NCBI GenBank assembly: GCA_018398805.1
Contig: JAGFBZ010000724.1
Coordinates: forward strand, 1 to 64,000
Origin: Hirundichthys speculiger
Lineage: Eukaryota; Chordata; Actinopteri; Beloniformes; Exocoetidae
Length of the DNA stretch: 64,000 nt
Reading direction: 5' to 3'
Shown: positions 35,675 to 47,366 of the stretch, piece by piece
How positions within the stretch are numbered: the stretch's first letter is position 1
Layout: every line of letters begins with the position of its first letter
Notes under the pieces: model-generated
The model's database searches: none
The model's input: only the letters and a program-made list of their open reading frames with translations
What the model was told of the DNA's origin: nothing
Program-made: the position numbers and the translations under genes

Positions 35675-36909
35675 CAGTGTTGTACCTGAACGCGTTCACT
35701 GAATGAAAGTTCACGAACTAGTTCATATTTTGTGTGAACGTGAACTGAGCGCGCTCTCTTTCTCCTTGACGAGCGTCGGCTGTGAACGAGTTCATTTGGG
35801 CAATTGTGAACAACGCTCTCTCAAAGTTCACGCACGGTCAAAACCGTGCCAGGTTTCCAGCTAAAACCCATTTAAAATACACCACAAACGAGCTTAATAT
35901 GTATCTGCAGAAAGTAATCAAACATAACAACACGGGCTGTCGCTTCTGTCACGCTAACAATTGCGTCATCAAATATTTAAAACAAGCATGAAGGAAGATG
36001 AAAGCTGCAGTCGCCCAGAGCTGGAGGAGACCCCGACTCCCGGGGGGGATTAAAATATTGAAATGGGGAAAAAAACATTTGCACATTAAAGGTGGGGTAG
36101 GTGTTTTTTTAAATAACGGTTCCAGCAATCCAACTCAAGTGAGATTTTGAAAATATACACTCCCTCCCTCCTCCCAAAGGCTCCGCCTCCTACTCTTCAG
36201 CTCACCCCTCGAAACCACGCCTTCACACGATTCACCACTACATGAATCGCAGGGAGGGAGGGAGGGAGGGGTGGGTGGGAGTGCATTGATATTTGATGGA
36301 TGTATTAGGCAGCCAATGAATGTAATGATGATCACTATTTTGATTGGTCAGAGTTTTTCTCTGATTATACCCTCTAGACCGGACCAAAACATTTCATTTT
36401 TTTTTGCAAACATTATATTTCAGTGGGTGCAATGGGAATGTGAAAAGGTTTTCAGGCAATATTGTAACACGTGCTGCAAAAAAACAACACCTACCCCACC
36501 TTTAAGGACCTTTTTTTGTCTCATAATAAAGACCATTTGGCAGCAAGGTTTTCCTCATATTTTTAACAAACTGTAGAGAGAAGCTGAAAGGGAAATTACA
36601 GTTTTACATGGGCTGTCCCTTCAATGCTAATGTGAACCCTGGTTAGTTAAGGATTCAGAATTGGACACAGTTTTTGACAGATAAAATGGATAAAATAATT
36701 TCTATTTGTGGTGGTGTAGTATATGGACAGTGGCAATCATTTTGACAAATAATTGCTCACAGGAACATTAAAAAAGAATTTGAAAAAAAAGAACAAAAAA
36801 TTAACAATTTAGTTCATTTTTTGAATCAGTGAACTGAACTAGTTCATTTTAACTTCTGTGAACTATGAACTTAACTAGTTGGTGTAGAAAGTGAACTTGC
36901 CCAACACTG
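35675..36909 (+). mobile_element. hAT-type element, copy B, with nested TTAA MITE
   Basis: Opposite-orientation relative of 12147-13345. Left end CAGTGTTGTACCTGAACGCG, right end reversed CAGTGTTGGGCAAGTTCAC. Perfect 8-bp duplication AACATTGA (35667-35674 and 36910-36917). The plus-strand frame 35782-35991 includes HLKYTTN and GCRFCHANNCVIK, shared with copy A. Without the nested element the length is 819 bp. Confidence 0.9.
36090..36501. mobile_element. Nested TTAA-target MITE, 412 bp
   Basis: Perfect 16-bp terminal inverted repeats, AGGTGGGGTAGGTGTT and AACACCTACCCCACCT, flanked by TTAA (36086-36089, 36502-36505). Copy A of the host hAT has a single TTAA at the same place (GCACCTTAAGTACC, reversed), an empty site proving the insertion and its duplication. 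TTAA duplication is characteristic of piggyBac and Kolobok-type elements. GC-rich, GGGA-repeated interior at 36250-36280; no transposase. Confidence 0.92.
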
Positions 36910-36917
36910 AACATTGA

Positions 36918-38915
36918 ACACTGGACACTTAAATTAGAAATCCCATTCAACGGATTATTTTACTGTGACAGCGATCACAGCAAAGACACAGACTTTATTG
37001 ACTTTTGACAGACAAGACTTGTTTTGTTTCTTTCTTAATTTAAAGGCCCCATTTTTATTTCATTGTAACTCATTTGTATTTCATATTGTTAATTATAACC
37101 TGCAAGTTCACTTCACTAAAAGAACAGTTGCAATTCAACCTATCTTGCCGTGTGTGCTTACTTGTGTGGTTTTAGCGGTTTTCCCCTTAGCTCTTGAAAA
37201 ACCTAAACTATCTGTGTACCTACCAGTGGTGCGTTATACTGGCCAAAGCCTTTAGTCCACCGGTATCATCGGAAATCCATGTTCCTGCAGCCACATCTTT
37301 AAAAATGTGATACTTCTGCTGCCTCCTTTCAGTACTACATGCTCATCCATCCCAACTCCAAGAGATCTCCCACTCCATGTGATGATTTAAGCCAATTCTA
37401 GAAACAGGTCTCTGGGGTTAAAAGACATGTGCCTTTATAACGTGTAATGCAAGATTTACTATAACAGGGGGATATTTAACAGAAGAAAACTGCAGATACG
37501 GGCCCTGTGTGGGCTGGCAGTTATTTTATCCACAGGAGCGGCTCAGTGATGTAACATTTTACCATGCTAGGTGAAGAATAAAAAAAAAAAATGTTTATGT
37601 ATCTCAGGACCAGATAATAACTGATGTCTTCCAAAGATAATGATCGAGCTTTGTCCTAGAACAGAACTCCTTAAACCCGTATGAGCTTTTACCCTGAAGC
37701 TCCACCAGATATATCTGCCGCCTGACATTCAAGAAAAAATAGGTACATATGAACAAATATTTGTACACTCAAGCAGCTGAAGTGATATTTCATACCAGCC
37801 TCATCGCTGGCGAGCTGCAGGGAATCTGAGTGAAGTGTTTCCAGTTTCACTGCGCCAGGACTGTAGCGCTCCCACATTCCTGGTCTGCCCTGTGAAAAGG
37901 ATGAGTTTGTGTTGTAATGCAGCGGCGTAGACGAGGAAACGGTGCAACTCTGCAGGGGGCCCAGAGTCCAGCTTTATCTGGGATTTTCCTTCCACTCAGC
38001 ATGACTCAGCAGTTCTTAGACCGTATGCTGTGCTCTGTCAGTCACTTTCTGATCTAAGGATCACAAGCCTTCAACGTGGCCTTTTCTTGTGCATTACAAG
38101 TGTTTTTTTTGTTTTGTTTTGTTTTTTTTTTTTGGTAATAATCACTGAGGTTGCAGCAGCTCTGCTGATATTTCAAGCCTTTTTTGTTGAATGGCGAATT
38201 AGAAAACAGCCAAAAGTGCAAACATTAAAAAATTCCCAGCATGTGGCCAACTCCAAAAAAATAGAAGCCTTGAAAAAAGCTACTTACTAGATTGTTTCTT
38301 TCTTTCTTTTTCTTTTTTTTTTTTCCATATTTGGGCCACTTACCAGATTGATACTAGATAGCAGTATTTTATCATCATACTGGAGGTAAAGCTTTTAATG
38401 TTTTTCTGCGCAATGCAGAGAAAAGCAAAAAAGCCAGGCTGCTGTGCACAACTGTTGAACTATTGAGTCAACATTGGCTGGTGAATATTGCATATTGGGT
38501 TTGCATTTAGAGAAAACTAGAAGCAACACATATCCTCTGGCTTTTAAACTCTTTTTTCCATGTAACAAACTTTCATAGTTACCAGTGAACTCTACAGTGC
38601 CTGAAGCTCTGGGTAATAGTTATACAACTGTTCAGTTCACTCTTTTAGTGTAAAGGCCTTCACCTTCACTGTTTGTGTGTTTTTTTTCTTCCTCGGTCTT
38701 ATTGCTCTTTTCAGCTGTGCTTGCAGCATGTACTCACAACAGAGAGTACAAAAATTACAAGACAGGAATCGGCTTTCACCAGAATCTATGGAAATGAATA
38801 TTGATTCCCGTTCATCAGGTCACCAAAGACACATCTCAGATCAATGTGATGCTCATTAGTATTTTTAAAGGGATTAAAACGTCTTGGTTTATGGAGTTTT
38901 AGTTGATACCACTTC
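36918..38915. other. No confirmed gene
   Basis: AT-rich with T-rich tracts at 38102-38133 and 38285-38325. Apart from a weak minus-strand exon candidate (37796-37889) no coding signal or mobile element was recognised. Confidence 0.45.
37796..37889 (-). CDS. Possible minus-strand exon, 94 nt (weak)
   Basis: ACTCATCCTTTTCACAG|GGCAG is a good acceptor, and GAGGCTG|GTATGA a plausible donor, on the minus strand, the same strand as the 27449-27649 exon. One frame is open throughout, with PGMWERYSPGAVKLETLHSD and then SLQLASDEAG; the other two have stops. It would end in phase 1, which does not join directly to the 27.6-kb exon. Unidentified; could be chance. Confidence 0.27.
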
Positions 38916-39264
38916 TTAGGGCCTGATTTACTAAAGGTTTGCGTGCGTAAAAACGTGTGCAAACTTGACACCACCCGCAAACCAATGCGCAAGCTGATTT
39001 ACTAACCGCGTGCAAAGAGGACTGCGCCTCTCAAATGAGCAAAATAGCACACGCTGTTCACTTAGCACTTTTGCCCTGATGAATAAACAATATGGGGCGT
39101 ACCCGCCAGAAAGCGCTAAATACTGGGAGGGGAAAATGCAAATAGGTTCATTTACCACACGCAATGAGATTTACCAACCCTGAAAGTAATTGCGGGGATT
39201 GTGATTGCGTCTGTATTTAGTACGTTCGAAAGGAAGGTGCTAATCTCCCCAGCATTACGCACCG

Positions 39265-39430
39265 ATGGCTGCTGTTATTGTGGCAAGGAGGCGACATCGC
39301 CAAAATCAAAGAATACGCAGAGAGAGAGTCTTTCGGACTCGTGTAAATTTGTTTGGAATGAATGAAAACCAGATAGTTGAAACTTAAGGGCTGATTTGGA
39401 GCCGGTCACAAGCACATGCAAAAGGAGAAA
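39265..39430 (+). pseudogene. HARBI1-type transposase, 5' remnant
   Basis: The ATG at 39265 opens 40 codons to a stop at 39385-39387: MAAVIVARRRHRQNQRIRRE and then VFRTRVNLFGMNEN, resembling the basic N-terminus of teleost HARBI1-like nucleases. Just beyond, in another frame, LRADLEPVTS resembles a downstream part of the same protein, so an internal deletion removed the middle. The DDE catalytic domain is gone, so the element cannot cut DNA itself. Confidence 0.62.
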
Positions 39431-39461
39431 TATTTTATTTGAATGTTAAATCGAGTATTAT

Positions 39462-39968
39462 TCAGCAAAAGGTTGCCACAGGAGGCACATTCATTTTTTT
39501 ATTTGTGTTAATAAATAAATCACGTGTTTTCATGGAGAAAAAAGTGTTTCTTATTGTGCGCGTACCTTGTTCTGCAGTTGGCTCTAGCGTGTCATACCCC
39601 AGTATCATCTGCTCCTCGCAGAAGGTGAGCTGCACCTGCTGCGCAATCCTGGTTAGAGGCATCTCTTCCGCCGGCCCCCCACCTGTCTTGTTTGCCGAAG
39701 TTTTATTAAAGGCCACTTTTTCTTTAGTTCTTCGCCTTATATCTTGCCACCTTCTTTTAACCCCATCTGCCGTTCTTTTTGTCTTACCAACTGCATTTAT
39801 TCTATCGCAGATTTTCTCCCATATTGCGTTTCTTTTGGTGATGTTTAAATGTCTTTGCTGTAGTTCATGAATGTGTTTATTTGCCTCTTCCACTAATATC
39901 TCTAACTCCAACTCGTCAAATTTCATTTTGCGCTTGCGTCTATCCTGCTTTCCATCCAGACTCTCCAT
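39462..39968 (-). CDS. Harbinger Myb/SANT-like DNA-binding protein, intact ORF
   Basis: A 168-aa uninterrupted minus-strand frame starting MESLDGKQDRRKRKMKFD. Residues about 15-85 have the Myb/SANT-like trihelix pattern of Harbinger second proteins and NAIF1-type proteins, including AIWEKICDRINAVGKTKR and VKRRWQDIRRRTKEK. This is followed by the family-typical TGGGPAEE stretch. In this superfamily the Myb-like partner binds terminal repeats and helps import the nuclease into the nucleus. The start lies close to the right terminal repeat. Its neighbour, the nuclease, is destroyed, so the intact frame is either young or accidental; host use is not shown. Confidence 0.82.
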   Translation of the reverse strand: MESLDGKQDRRKRKMKFDELELEILVEEANKHIHELQQRHLNITKRNAIWEKICDRINAVGKTKRTADGVKRRWQDIRRRTKEKVAFNKTSANKTGGGPAEEMPLTRIAQQVQLTFCEEQMILGYDTLEPTAEQGTRTIRNTFFSMKTRDLFINTNKKMNVPPVATFC

Positions 39969-40271
39969 GGCGCAAACCGTAAGACACGCAACACCTCATT
40001 TAAATACTGCGGTTTGCACCCGTTATCAATTGCGCGAGCATTCTTAGTTGATCACCCGCAAAACACACAACAACAGCACGCGCAAACTTTTTCAGTGCAC
40101 ACGCAATTTAGTACTCTTTATTTAGGATCTTAGTAAATCAGGCCCTTAGTGTTTACCTTGTATTTTTCAAAAATAGATTTTTGTCATATTCTTTATGTAT
40201 TATTTTGCAGAATTGTAAAGATGCAGTATTATAATTGTATTTCTATAAAGCTTCAGTTAAATGCATATATA

Positions 40272-41499
40272 CACTTTATTTCCAAAAGTATTTTCTCAAC
40301 CATCTAAATGATCAGATCGGGTGTTCCAGTCACTTCCATGTCCACAGGTGTATAAAATCAAGCACCTAGACATGCAGACTGTTTCTACAAACATTAGTGA
40401 AAGAATGGGTCTCTCTCAGGAGCTCAGTGAATTCCAGCGTGGAACTGTGATAGGATGACACCTGTGAAACAAATCCAGTGGAGAAATTTCCTCTCTCCTA
40501 AATATTCCACAGTCAACTGTCAGCTGGATTATAAGGAAATGGAAGTGTTTGGGAACGACAGCAACTCAGCCATGAAGTGGTAGGACAGGTAAACTGAGGG
40601 GGCGGGGTCAGAGGATGATGAAGAACATAGTGTGAAGAGGTCACTGACTTAATGCAGAGTCAATCACTACAGACCTCCAAACTTCATGTGGCCTTCAGAT
40701 CAGCTCAACAACAGAGCAGAGAGCTTCATGAATGGGTTTCCATGGTGACGCAGCTCCATCCAAGCCAGACATCACCAAGAACAATGGAAAGAGTCAGATG
40801 CAGTGGAGTAAAGCAGCCACCACTGGACTCTAGAGCAGTGGAGGAACGTTCTCTGGAGGGAAGAATCACACTTCTCCATCTGGTAATCTGATGGAAGAGT
40901 CTGGGTTTGGTGGTTTCCAGGAGAACGGTACTGGTCTGACTGCATTGTGCCAAGTGTAAAGTTTGGTGGAGGGTTATGGTGTGGGGTTGTTTTTCAGGCG
41001 CTGGGCTTGGCCCCTTAGTTCCAGTGAAAGGAACTCTGAATGCCTCAGCAGACCAAGACATTTTGGACAATTCCATCCTCCCAACTTTGTGAGACCAGTT
41101 TGGAGCTGGTCCCTTCCTCTTCCAACATGACTGGGCACCAGTGCACAAAGCAAGATCCATAAAGACACGGATGGAAGAGTCTGGTGTGGATGAACTTGAC
41201 TGGCCTGCACTGAGTCCTGACCTCAACCTGATAGAAGACCTTTGGGATGAATTAGAGCAGAGACTGAGAACCAGACCTTCTGGTCCAACATCAGTGTTTG
41301 ACCTCACAAATGTTCTTCTGGAAGAATGGACAAAAATCCCCATAAACACACTCCTAAACCTTGTGGACAGCCTTCCCAGAAGAGTTGAAGCTGTTCTAGC
41401 TGCAAAGGGTGGAGCCACGTCATATTGATTAGGAATGAGATGAACTAAAGCTCATATGTGAGTCAAGGCAGGTGAGAGAATGCTTTTGGCAGTATAGTG
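40272..41499 (+). mobile_element. Tc1-like transposon, second family, 1228 bp
   Basis: Ends CACTTTATTTCCAAAAGTAT and, reversed, CACTATACTGCCAAAAGCAT, a short (about 30 bp) diverged inverted repeat flanked by TA (40270-40271 and 41500-41501). The length of 1.2 kb is near full length for this Tc1 group. A broken plus-strand transposase fills the interior. Confidence 0.92.
40405..41428 (+). pseudogene. Tc1-like transposase, multiply broken
   Basis: The ATG at 40405 reads MGLSQELSEFQRGTVIG before a stop, typical of the N-terminus of one teleost Tc1 group. Several frameshifts follow. At the first catalytic position the usual W-S-D-E is changed (TGGAGGGAAGAA, around 40854), so the Asp is lost. The second Asp (CAACATGAC, Gln-His-Asp, near 41125) and the Glu in DLNLIEDLWDELEQR are retained in the last frame, 41141-41428, which ends normally at TSY. 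It is dead but nearly full length. Confidence 0.88.
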
Positions 41500-41501
41500 T
41501 A

Positions 41502-43484
41502 ATTATAAAACAGTTCCTGGTATCATTTATATTACTGAATGTCGGCATCCAGTTTGTTGTTCATGGCTGTTGTGCCGCTGTGGTAGTACTGCAAATGCAT
41601 ATTTAGAAGACTGCATTTGACTCGTCATCACATGAGGCACGTCGTCTTCCTTTTGACAGCCAAAAGTGTACGGCGGCATTCCCGCGCAGCTGACGTCCAT
41701 GGCCACCAGTGAGTGAACGCGCTGTCTGCTTGTTTTGCCAGATCTTAAACAGGGCAAGATCGTACTATTTTATTATTTCCACATTTTAGCAAAGAAATAA
41801 AATTAATAAGCTGCTTACAAATATATTTGGGATTTGGGAAATTGGGGAAAGGCAAACGAAAAAAGAGAACTGGAAACCAAATGTCCACCTTCCAAATAAA
41901 TATCCGGATTTATGAATATTTGGTCTATTCTAATGTTAATCCTTTTCACTGGATTTCCATATTTCATTTTTGACTCCTGTTCATTTCATTTTTGAGTGCA
42001 CTCTGCTTGGTTTTGCTTCCTGTCTGCGCTTCACATATCGGTTCTGCTACTCGCTACTTTCATGCAACGGTCAAGTCGTAATATGGCCGGTCAAGCCTCC
42101 AACCACTGTGGTCTTCTCTGCGGCATCTTTAGGTTGCTTGTCATTTGAGCTGTGTCCTTTCCGTAGTGACACTCTTGAAGTCTTATGGTTGGTCGTTATG
42201 ACAACTGGCCATCTCTCACTGTCCCGCTGACGTGCTGATCAATTTCATCCACTGTGTAGAGATGGCAGTCATCCTCCAGCAAGGTTAACCCACATTACGA
42301 CACATGTTATGTCTCGCCCATCATGCATTCGTCATGTACTCATCATGATTTCACACATTGCTCCTTTCACCCTGTTGCTACCTCCTATAGTGGAACTGCA
42401 GTGCAATGATGTGATGTGGAATAAAGGTGCTATCGGGGTGAAAGGAACCGGAGGTGCCCATGGAGCAGTTGACTGACAGTTTTGGATGTTTTCAGTTTCT
42501 GCCGTACATAATCCAAACCTCTGTCTTTGTTTGGGTATTTATTTCCACTTTTTTGGGTTGGGGCATGGTAGTGGTGTTACCTGCCTCACCAGCACCTCCA
42601 CCTAACTTTTTATTTTGTTGGTGAGTCAAGAAAGTTGTTTTATTTAACACCAACCTTACTCAGCCTGTGAGCCTACATCTTAGTCATTCTTCACCTACTA
42701 CATCAGTCAAATGTGTTTCAGTGTTGTGTCCATACCTTTTTCTCCTAAAAGAAAAAGCCAATAAATGAGTAAATAAATACTCCTGGACCTTATTAAAAAG
42801 GCCTTTTTGAAACTTCGGCCTCAAACTAGTTCTCTCATCACATAAAGGAGACCCCTTAGAGATGTAAATGGTCCAAACTGTGAGTGTACACTGATTGTTT
42901 CAGCGCTGGCAGTTACACATTTCTTGTGTGAAACACTGGTAAAGCATCATCTGGAGGGAACAGCTGTTGCAGTTCCACTGAATAAGTTTTAAGACAGTCT
43001 ACTGTCAAAAATGTATCAATTTATTCATTTTCCACACCTGCTTCTGTTCAGGGTCACAGCTGGGTTGTAGTCGATCCCAGCTTTCATTGGAACACCTTGT
43101 CCAGGTGTTATTGTCAGAAATTAAATGTAATATTTAGAACTGTGTCAGTTAGAATGGTTATGTTTTATGGTATTTGAGTATTCTATCTTGTTGGAGATGT
43201 GTAAATGAAAGAAGGCCCACAAAGGTGTTAGATCTCAGATACCATCAGGTTTGACCATGTTGAACCAACTTTTCCAGATCTTTCCATCTTTTGAGTAGCA
43301 TTTTAACTTTCCTTTAGTGTGATCTCAATGTCTTTCAAGGACTAGAGTGCACAAATCACAGTGCTGACTTGTCCCTTTCAAAACTAATGTTGACGGTCAG
43401 CAACAGTTGCATTTGTGAATGATTTTTGCCAGGCTACAATGGCTCTATTTACTTATCTTTTTAAATTTTTGAATGCAGTAGTTA
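41502..43484. other. No gene seen; one diverged repeat piece
   Basis: Around 43020-43105 TTCATTTTCCACACCTGCTT then GTCGATCCCAGC resemble a common teleost interspersed repeat. Nothing else was recognised; the frame at 41970-42230 has no domain. Confidence 0.45.
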
Positions 43485-43492
43485 CATTAGAC

Positions 43493-43716
43493 CAGGGGTG
43501 GCCAACCCTGGTCCTCGAGAGCTGCAACCCTCCATGTCTTAGATCTTTCCCTGCTTCAGCGCACCTGGTTCTAATGAATGGATCACCATCAACATGTCAT
43601 CCAGGTCTGCACAAGTCTGCTAACAACCCATTCATGTGAATCAGGTGCGCTGAAGCAGGGAAACATCTAAGACATGCAGAGTTGCGCCTCTTGAGGACCA
43701 GGGTTGGCGACTCCTG
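43493..43716. mobile_element. hAT MITE with long inverted repeats, 224 bp
   Basis: Left end CAGGGGTGGCCAACCCTGGT; right end reversed CAGGAGTCGCCAACCCTGGT, continuing as a GGTCCTC(A/G)AGA arm. Imperfect 8-bp flanks CATTAGAC and CAGTAGAT match at 6 of 8. Further inner halves (TCAGCGCACCTG / CAGGTGCGCTGA) make it an almost full-length palindrome. Confidence 0.75.
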
Positions 43717-43833
43717 CAGTAGATTCACACAGCAGCGTGGTGCCAGTGCACCAGGGGTCGATGTGTCTTCGTCATACAAAAAAACAACCACTCCAAATTT
43801 TCTTCCTGCTCGCGCCACAAATCACCCTCCTCT

Positions 43834-44027
43834 GTGTACAATTTCATGGCTAGTCCTAGCTGTGTAACTGAAATTCGATTGGCTGATGAATCCGTTGAAG
43901 TTGAGTATCTCCCAACTTTTGATGGACCCAACGCTATCGAAGGAACTTACGATTTAGATTGGCGAGGGATGACATCACCCTTCAAAGTCTATGGAGACGG
44001 ATGCATACGACGCCTCCAACAGGTACG
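43834..44027 (+). CDS. Open frame with strong splice donor, unidentified
   Basis: Frame containing MASPSCVTEIRLADESVEVE (ATG at 43846) and YLPTFDGPNAIEGTYDLDW, ending at CTCCAACAG|GTACGTGTGA, a near-ideal donor at 44027/44028. It may be the first exon of a gene or of a mobile-element gene. I recognise no domain. No TATA box or acceptor could be fixed upstream. Chance association remains possible. Confidence 0.3.
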
Positions 44028-46329
44028 TGTGACTCCACCGTTAGTCAGACTGGTTGGAATCTCTTTGTGCCATCAAATTTGTTTTGCACTTCGGTCAATG
44101 ACCGTACTGCAGAGAGACACAGATGTGACGTAACAATGGCGGTGGCAGTGCTTTGGCTCGTCACAGTAATCCCTTGCCCCTGATGTGACCGGGGTTTTGC
44201 CACTAGCCCAGCAGAGGTCTGGGGCAAGAGTGGCCCAAGTTTTCCTGGTTCTGGACCTGCCATTTCTTTGCAGTTGATTTGTATTTCAGCAATCGTAGTG
44301 ACTTGGTTAGATGCTGGCGCTTGTCATGGACTGTTCTAGGGTTTCTGTTGTTTCTGGCTTTTCTGTGCTTTTCTTTATGACCTTTATGATCAGTTTTATG
44401 TCCTCCAGAAGAAGGAGTTTATTTTAGGATTATTGAGGCTCCCGTAGGAATGAAAGGACTAAAGGACATATCACTTGAGAACACAGAAACAAACTCAAAC
44501 AAGTGTAAAGTACTTCTTGTTATTTTTGTCTCCCTCACGTCCTCCTGCGTCTCGTGTCCAGTTCCCACAACCTTGACACCACTTTGGTAGAAAATGTCTC
44601 AGAGAGGCTCCTCAGTCCCGTGGGAGTCACAGGGGATACCAAGAACTGTCAGGTCGTATGAGACCCCAAACCCCCAGACTCTTACAGTTTGTTGCGGTGG
44701 CGAAAGAGTCTTGCTTAATTTCTGAACTGCAAACACAAAAATAAAAAGATCATTAGTGTTTCCCAACATGTCAACATGTCTAACCATTTCAATCTGAAGC
44801 TCTATCTTTACAGCTTTTGTGACTGAAAAGACTTTATGACTTTTGGAAGAAACTTTGATGTCTCTGTGACACGAAAATGACAGAAAGCCAGAAGTGTTAT
44901 TCTGTTTGAACTGCCATCGTATGAATTATGATTGGGGTGTGTCACGGGTTATTAAATATGCATTGGTATTTCAAATAAATTGTCAGGTTTTGTGCACAGC
45001 TAAAACTGTTGAAGTCTCACATTTTTCTTTAAATGATGGGTACATTACATTTCCGCACAATGAAAGCTTAAATCTCCTGAAAACCTGTGAGGGTATTTTC
45101 CACCACATCTATAGAGCACAAACAATCCCTCAATGCTGCAGAAATCACACAGCCACAAAATGGAGAGAGAGAAACAACAACAACACACATTTCCACCACC
45201 TCTTGCCCCTAATGTGACATGCATATTTTATAGACAACCTTTCACTCCAATCACAGTCCTGAACCTGAGGGGGCGTTCTGGTCACAAGTTATATCGACGA
45301 GACAAACATTTTCCCGACGGCTGTCAGGGACTAAACAGGAGCTGCCGTCATTTTTAATCTAGCGCGTTCACCGGGTTAATCAAGATGTATGTGCATGCAG
45401 CGTCCCTCACAAGCAATACTGGCATCATCAATCACGTTTTAATTGTAATTTACGTTGAATCAATGAGCGATCACCCAACAGTCCCGAGGCCAGTGAAGTC
45501 TAATGTGGGTTGGAGTATGTGGACCATCCATCCAACATCCATCCATCCATCCATCCATACAAGTCAAATTACAAACTAATTACATTCCAATTGAGTCAAA
45601 TTTGCTGTAGCTCATTAATGATTCAGTTCAATTCAAAGTCATACACTGCCAATTTATACAAACAAAACAAACACCTCACTAAGGAACCAAGCATGTTGCC
45701 GCCGTTCACACAGCCGGCTGGTTCCACCTTTATTTGGCTCTTTTGTCAAACCTGTGTGAATGGCACAGGAGGTAAAAAGGTTTTTGGGGGTAGTAACAAA
45801 ACTGTGATGTTGGCGAAATCAGTGCTACATAAATTGTTGTTGTGGAAAAGTGTTACAAGATTTCCGATTTCCACAGGAGATGGGATCAGTCCGTCACGGT
45901 GATGGTGAGATATTAGCTGGCGGACTGTCTGCCAGCAGCGTTTAGGCCAAAAAGAAAAAGATGCAATGAATTAAAAATGAAACAGTAAGACATTGACAGT
46001 GGTTGGAGAACCAGCTGGACAGGCTGTATTATGGGGGTTTGTCATTCGACTTGGAGCACTTGCTACTCTGCAAACCCTGCTCCCGTGCTTAGAAACCTGG
46101 AGGAGTTTCCACCAGCTGAAGCCCGGACAGCTCCTCCCTCTTTTTTTTACTAACATATTATCAGCATCAGTTGAGCAAAGCGGTCAGTGACCAAAAAAGT
46201 CAGGAACTTATTGTTGAATGTGGACTGCAAAGTAGAGGAAAGGGAAGGGTGTTTAACGCAGTCACACTGGGGAGACAATATTGCGCCTTCTTGGGATCAC
46301 TGTGAATGCACACCTGGAGAGAGGAGGCA
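44028..46329. other. No gene seen; ATCC microsatellite
   Basis: (ATCC)n tract at about 45525-45559. The open frames here show no recognised domain. Confidence 0.45.
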
Positions 46330-46337
46330 GAATGAAC

Positions 46338-47263
46338 CAAGGTTATTATCGTTAACGAAAACGAATGAAATCAATTTTTCGTTAACTGAAATAAAATAAA
46401 AATGACAGTTTAAAAAAAACTATAACCAACTGAAACGGTATTATGTGTTTATAAAACGATCTAAAATTAACTATAATAATATCAAGAACGTACTTTGTTT
46501 TCTTATTTGTAATTTTTTTTCATGTAAACGTTTTGGGATTTACATTAAATCTATTGACTTCACTGTTCCGTACAACAAAAAACACCTAGAGTGATCAGTG
46601 ATAGCTGCTGCAAAAGTTGGGAGAAAGCAGCACAGTCTTATTTGGGATTTCTTTGACTATGACTGTGTTAACGATAAAAGTAAGAGCCTTGTTGTAGAAG
46701 CAGGTGATACAATGTGTGGAATACTTCTCAAGAGGAAAAAAACCCACAAATCTGAAAGTCCATTTGAAAAGCTCACACCAGAAGGCTAACCAAGACTACC
46801 TGGATAAGCTAGCCTAAGCTAACCCTCTGGAAAGAGAAGCTACAGCTGCAGGCCAGTCAGCGTTGGGAAGGAACGGGAGAAAACAGCAACTATAATGGAC
46901 TGTTTCCACGGCGACCAGATAGCTGCTGGTCATTAAATACGCAGGAACACCACAAGCGGGAAGATGCATTGATAAATATGTTTATTGAGACCAGAATGTA
47001 AACATGACTATGTGATTCGATAGCCTTCAAAAGGTTCAGTGCTTCATTCGAACCAAAATTACAACCCTAATTTAAAAAATAAAACTAAAACTAACACTGA
47101 AACTAATAAAAACTAAACAAAAACTAAGTATTTCAAAAAAATAAAAACAAATAAAAACTAGACTGCTCTAAAAAGTAATTAAAACTAACTGAATTGGAAA
47201 AACTAAACTAAAAACTAAATAAAAACTAAAACTAATGTAAAATCCAAAACTTTTATAACCCTG
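46338..47263 (+). mobile_element. hAT element with BED-finger relic, 926 bp
   Basis: Left end CAAGGTTATTATCGTTAACG, right end reversed CAGGGTTATAAAAGTTTTGG, flanked by a perfect 8-bp duplication GAATGAAC (46330-46337, 47264-47271). The plus-strand frame 46598-46789 reads KVGRKQHSLIWDFFDYD and later DTMCGILLKRKKTHKSES, the outline of a BED zinc finger (aromatic WDFF then Cys); the family's His residues are not all retained. A further transposase remnant with AFKRF-like sequence lies near 47023-47045. Confidence 0.88.
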
Positions 47264-47271
47264 GAATGAAC

Positions 47272-47366
47272 AGCGGCCCGCCACGTCCTTTTATGTGGCC
47301 CCCGAGAGCTTTTGCATTATTGGCTTAAATTTTAAACCAATATTTATTTTAAATTTTAAACCAATG
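47272..47366 (+). repeat. Left flank of the composite hAT: older repeat
   Basis: CGGCCCGCCACGTCC then TTTATGTGGCCCCCGAGAGC resembles a common teleost element; together with the right flank (53724-53966) it may be the transposon into which the 47375-53715 element jumped. TTTTAAACCAAT is repeated in this flank. Confidence 0.35.

Larger units (their letters stand above)
38919..40145. mobile_element. PIF/Harbinger transposon, internally deleted, 1227 bp
   Basis: Inverted ends GGGCCTGATTTACTAA and TTAGTAAATCAGGCCC, flanked by the 3-bp duplication TTA (38916-38918, 40146-40148), the PIF/Harbinger signature. Subterminal regions are rich in TTTGCG/CGCAAA. Two genes face each other: a truncated HARBI1-type nuclease on the plus strand and an intact Myb-like gene on the minus strand. 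Confidence 0.92.
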
